A DNA stretch of 64,000 bases, taken from NCBI GenBank assembly GCA_964020155.1, contig OZ026547.1, positions 4,199,595-4,263,594 of the forward strand, read 5' to 3'. The notes beneath the pieces are model-generated. The model was not told the origin of the DNA. It saw only the letters and a list, made by a program, of their open reading frames with translations, and did no database searches. The DNA is from Chondrilla cf. caribensis. Its lineage: Eukaryota > Porifera > Demospongiae > Chondrillida > Chondrillidae. Positions 60,237 to 64,000 of this stretch are shown here, one piece after another; position 1 is the first letter of the stretch; every line of letters starts with the position of its first letter. The position numbers and the translations under genes were made by a program.

Positions 60237-60720
60237 AACATGTTCTGAAATATGTAGTTAAATTCTGTTTTAGCAGTCCTCAACTATTTACTATTTCACT
60301 GGAATTTTATGTAAACTGTTTTGAAAATTAACAGTAAACACACAACTCTTGGGTATGCATAAACCCAAATTTGGGGAGTTAACAAAAACCCAAATTTGGG
60401 CTATTGCCACAGACACAAACATTTATGCAAGATCAGAAGATTCTCTGGGATTATGTGGGACCCAAGCTTACTTTGTTCATAAACAGGTAGTTATTCAGAT
60501 AGCTAGCAACTGGAATTCATTCAAAACATGCCTAAACATAATTGTCACCTCCCAAAGTTTCTGCTGTTTCAAGGGATTGTTTGGATTAATGTCCTGAGAA
60601 TTGACAGGTTTCAACAGTAAACAGTTATGTTTACTGTTAAAACCTGATAAATGTGATGAAACAGCTGAATAGTCAGGTTGAGGCTTAATCAGAATTTAAC
60701 CATGTAGTTCAGAACATGTT
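60237..60720. mobile_element. 484-bp MITE-like insertion with TIRs and TGTA target duplication
   Basis: Absent from the other block B copy, where the site reads ACTGTAACATAAG (43,388-43,400). Here TGTA occurs on both sides (60,233-60,236 and 60,721-60,724). Ends are AACATGTTCTGAA and its complement, with matching GTTAAATTCTG further in, giving imperfect TIRs of about 32 bases. Inside are two copies of the palindromic CCCAAATTTGGG word and a strong hairpin at 60,606-60,645 (AGGTTTCAACAGTAAAC pairing with GTTTACTGTTAAAACCT). There is no transposase. Confidence 0.88.
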
Positions 60721-61172
60721 TGTAACATAAGACTAAGAAGAGACTCTGAGCTGATGACCTTGCTGACGTTTGTCAAATCATTTGGAGACCAGCTAACTTC
60801 TGAATCAACACCTGCTGGATCACTCTAAAGCTAAGTTACCAATTCACAGCATTCTGTAATACGCCACTACAGGAGAGATGGTACCTCGTTACCATGCCCA
60901 TGTAGGACACAAATGCTTGAATGCAAATGGTGAAATGTACTATGCCACTGGACACTGTGCTCTACTCAGTTCTCCCTTTTCTCCTCAAAGTGAAGGCAGA
61001 TTATATTAATATTCTGGAAATATATTGATGTCACCACTGCCTACATTGGTATTATACCCCTGATTTATCTGAATAATTTGTCTAGCTCTGAATTTATATG
61101 ATGGACACATGACAGACTGAGAGCTGCAACTCTTTGTTCACTTATTGTTTTGATGGCATCCTCTATCACCAT
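60721..61172. repeat. Block B, copy 2, after the MITE
   Basis: Matches 43,390-43,837 almost base for base. No gene recognised. Confidence 0.75.
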
Positions 61173-61406
61173 TTATTCTCCCTGATTTGAGCGGGAAGCT
61201 CCCCACCTGTTAATCCACCTATCCTGTGAATAACATTCCCAGCAGTTGACCATGGCTTTGGGTTGGGTGTAGTACCACCCACACCCTTCATGCTGGTGAA
61301 ATTCTCCCCCTTTACATGCATTAAAACTGGCCCGCCATTTGTCTGTGGAGATGGATTGTACAGTTTTTAGGTAGCCAAGATTATGGGTATTCTCATTCTT
61401 GTTCAA
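61173..61406 (-). CDS. Unknown Cys/Trp-rich ORF, second copy
   Basis: Identical translation to 43,838-44,071. Like that copy it lacks an initial ATG, and I do not recognise the family. Confidence 0.35.
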   Translation of the reverse strand: MNKNENTHNLGYLKTVQSISTDKWRASFNACKGGEFHQHEGCGWYYTQPKAMVNCWECYSQDRWINRWGASRSNQGE

Positions 61407-63117
61407 TGGGGATTTGCTCTCTCATGGAGGATGTAGTGTGTCTACAGTGAGAGGACTGAATTTCCATGTCTACACCATTATACGTCGCTGTTGAGCAAAC
61501 ATTAGTTGAGATTACATTCTACATGTAATATTTGCATTGTGTGCACTGTGTGCAGTTTGAGCAATTCAGTGGAACTCACCTAATGCAAATCCAAAATGTT
61601 TCATGTGAATTTCATAAGACAACAGTTCGATTTCAATGGGATGAAAAATGACATTTTTGTTATGGAAGACATTTTAGTAATAAATGTGTGGAGTGAGTTC
61701 CACTGCATTTGTACACTGATTGCAAATATTCCCTGTTTGTATGCAGTGTACATGTACGCTGTACTAACACCAAGCACATTCCACTTGTACATGAATCTAT
61801 TAGTCTTGTTCTGTGTACACAGAGGTTTGTGATGACAATTTGGAGAATTGGGGGCAAGCTCTCAGCATACTCGCCCTTATTTGCAAATAACTGAATCAGC
61901 ATTATGTGCTAACAGGTATGTGGGACATTCATTATTGATTTTATATTGAATCTTATACAAAGTCTTCTGTTTAAATAGTCCATGGAAAATTCTATACTCA
62001 GACAACTGTATGGAACTGACCTTTGCCCTGCATGGTTTTGTGCCAGGTGAGCCACGTCCCTTCAATTAGAGACTCACTTCTCACTCAAACTCTGCACATA
62101 CATAAGCACACACAGAGAATAATTAAACATTTGTTTAATTTCATGGATGATAAACTTTTTATGGAAATTATTTAAATTATTAGTATTTTTTCCAGATATC
62201 TATTAGCTAATGACAACTTCTGCTGGATCCAGTGGTGTCTTTCCTCCTGTGTACCCCGCCCCCATGTCTCCATGATGCTGTCCTGTCCCGCCCACCTACC
62301 TCATCCTGCCCACTTGCTACCCTAACCTGATGTGACCTGTAAGTCTGGTCCTTTCTGAGCAGCATCACAACAGTCAAGGTAAGGGCATGTGGACCTCACC
62401 TTTTTTATTTTTAATTTCTGTGATGTTTGTTACATGGTTTTCCTTTTGATTTCTTTTAATTTCACAGAGAAGCATTAAAATTTTAATTTGAGTAACCTGT
62501 GGTTAGAATTGTTCCCTTGCTTTCAGCGGAGGGTTGGTACACCGGTATCAACTAGGTAAGGTCGTCACACTCGCCATCGATGATCAGCAAGGAGGGGCAA
62601 GAAGATGAAAGTTCTTGCTATCCCCTAGGCCTCCCCCAAAATCCCCTAGTGGGGATTTGTAAAAATTATTCAAATCAGCTCCTCCTTTTCACCAGTAATA
62701 AGGTGGGTATGTGATTTCTACTTCACACAGGATGTGGGCCAATGGCCTTTTTTATTTTTGTATTTAAGTTGCAGGCCACTGGGCTAAAATTTAAAAAGGG
62801 TTGTGGTGGCCCTGTGCCCTGTGACATGTTGCAGTGAACCACTTGGTCGTATAAAGTAGTATGTTGTGGGCCACTTGGCCAGGGGTGGGGTGGGATGGTG
62901 GGTTCGTTATGTCTGCATACAGCATGCACGCATACAGGTATATGCTCCTGGTCATGTTCTAGGTAATGATAGCAGGAGGATATATAGTTCTGGTAATGTC
63001 TGTCTCCTTTGAAAGCTCATGCTATGCACACACCACACATCCTCACTATGCAACATACTGTTTGGGCTGCATGGTTTGCATGATGCATGAACATACGAGG
63101 CCTATAACATGCTTTGT

Positions 63118-63184
<67 letters not shown>

Positions 63185-63768
63185 GTGTGTGTATGTACAT
63201 ATGTGTATGATAATTTAATAATTTGAGGACTGTTGAAATAGAATTTCATATCATTTATATAAATGTGGCATTGGCAGCGAAAATATATCTTCGATCTAAA
63301 TTGACCATTATGTTGCTATATTGAAAAACGGATGTATCATAGTCATTTTGGACTATTTCCGTTTCTTCCCTGTGATAGGCCATATGTCAGAAGCTTTCGG
63401 ATATTGCAGATCAGAATTAGCCATTTTGCGAAAGGAAGTATTCTTACATATTTTCTCATAAATTACTCCCGTTACCAATATTACCAGTTTGAACCTGTTA
63501 CTGAACAGCTGTTCTAAACATGAACATAGCCCATAGTTAATGACATCAACTCTATATTCAAGAGATAAAAAGGGAGGCTTCATGCGTACTAATTTTCTAT
63601 TGTGTATGGCTAACTAACTGAACTGAATTTGACATTCATATTACTAAATACTTAGTCTAATTGACAATTAAAAAATTGGCATCAAAATTATCACAAATTG
63701 TTTATTTGGCATTTCCCACGTGCATGAAGTTGACACTGTCCATTGGGACACATTTTTGCCGTGCATGT

Positions 63769-63816
<48 letters not shown>

Positions 63817-64000
63817 GAGCATGTTTTCAGCTACTTCATAGTATTTCTTCAACCCAAGTGAAATAGGGTAATAATGTGGTTATTATTCAGTTTTGCCTGC
63901 AATATTGCTGCAATGCTGCAATGCAATACAGTTATCCAACAAATGCATGCATACAGTGTGGCAACAATTGCAATCCATAAAGTGTGACATTAGTAGCTTC
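61407..64000. repeat. Block B, copy 2, 3' part (continues past the window)
   Basis: Matches 44,072-46,690, with a GT tract at 63,122-63,192 and a TA tract at 63,774-63,813. The duplication is still in register at the last base. Confidence 0.75.

Overview
The window is AT-rich eukaryotic DNA with spliced genes, TATA-type promoters, many (CA/GT)n tracts and several families of tandem and segmental repeats. The recognisable proteins are fibrinogen-related-domain (FReD) lectins, galectin-like secreted proteins, short-collagen lectins, a clathrin heavy chain fragment and a retroelement endonuclease-like fragment. This mix fits an early-branching animal, most likely a demosponge; a cnidarian cannot be excluded from sequence alone.

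Layout. 1-6,530: diverged tandem copies of a roughly 1 kb repeat family, with two arrays of a 35-bp minisatellite around a spacer that ends in a 100-bp hairpin. 6,530-9,725: galectin-like gene copy 1 and its upstream block. 9,725-12,050: two unassigned ORFs, then an orphan promoter and secretory-leader exon. 12,050-20,010: intact two-exon FReD gene 1, a decayed FReD copy, duplicated flanks, a 41-bp minisatellite and a truncated lectin exon. 20,010-27,510: a 31-bp minisatellite, an intact single-exon collagen/fibrinogen-like lectin gene, another decayed FReD, and intact FReD gene 2. 27,634-28,574: clathrin heavy chain pseudogene. 29,691-30,290: C-terminal fragment of a retroelement protein. 31,490-34,210: weak exon candidates, a compound CA array and a pogo-like MITE. 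34,540-42,305: a second version of the 1-9,725 region, with galectin copy 2. 42,305-46,710: block B, duplicated at 59,147-64,000. 47,480-49,117: two-exon coiled-coil collagen gene with a mucin-like repeat tail. 49,120-57,480: mostly microsatellites, a decayed collagen-like remnant and an NRF-1-type promoter. 57,487-64,000: galectin copy 3 plus the second block B, which carries a 484-bp MITE with a clean empty site in the other copy.

How the genes relate. All six intact recognised genes encode predicted secreted proteins, five of them lectin-like or collagenous-lectin-like and one a collagen. Both FReD genes and the coiled-coil collagen gene put the signal peptide on exon 1 and join in phase 1. 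With three galectin copies, at least two decayed FReDs, a truncated lectin exon and an orphan leader exon, the locus looks like a birth-and-death cluster of secreted recognition or matrix proteins. A shared role in self/non-self or microbe recognition is inference; the sequence shows only the families and their secretion signals.
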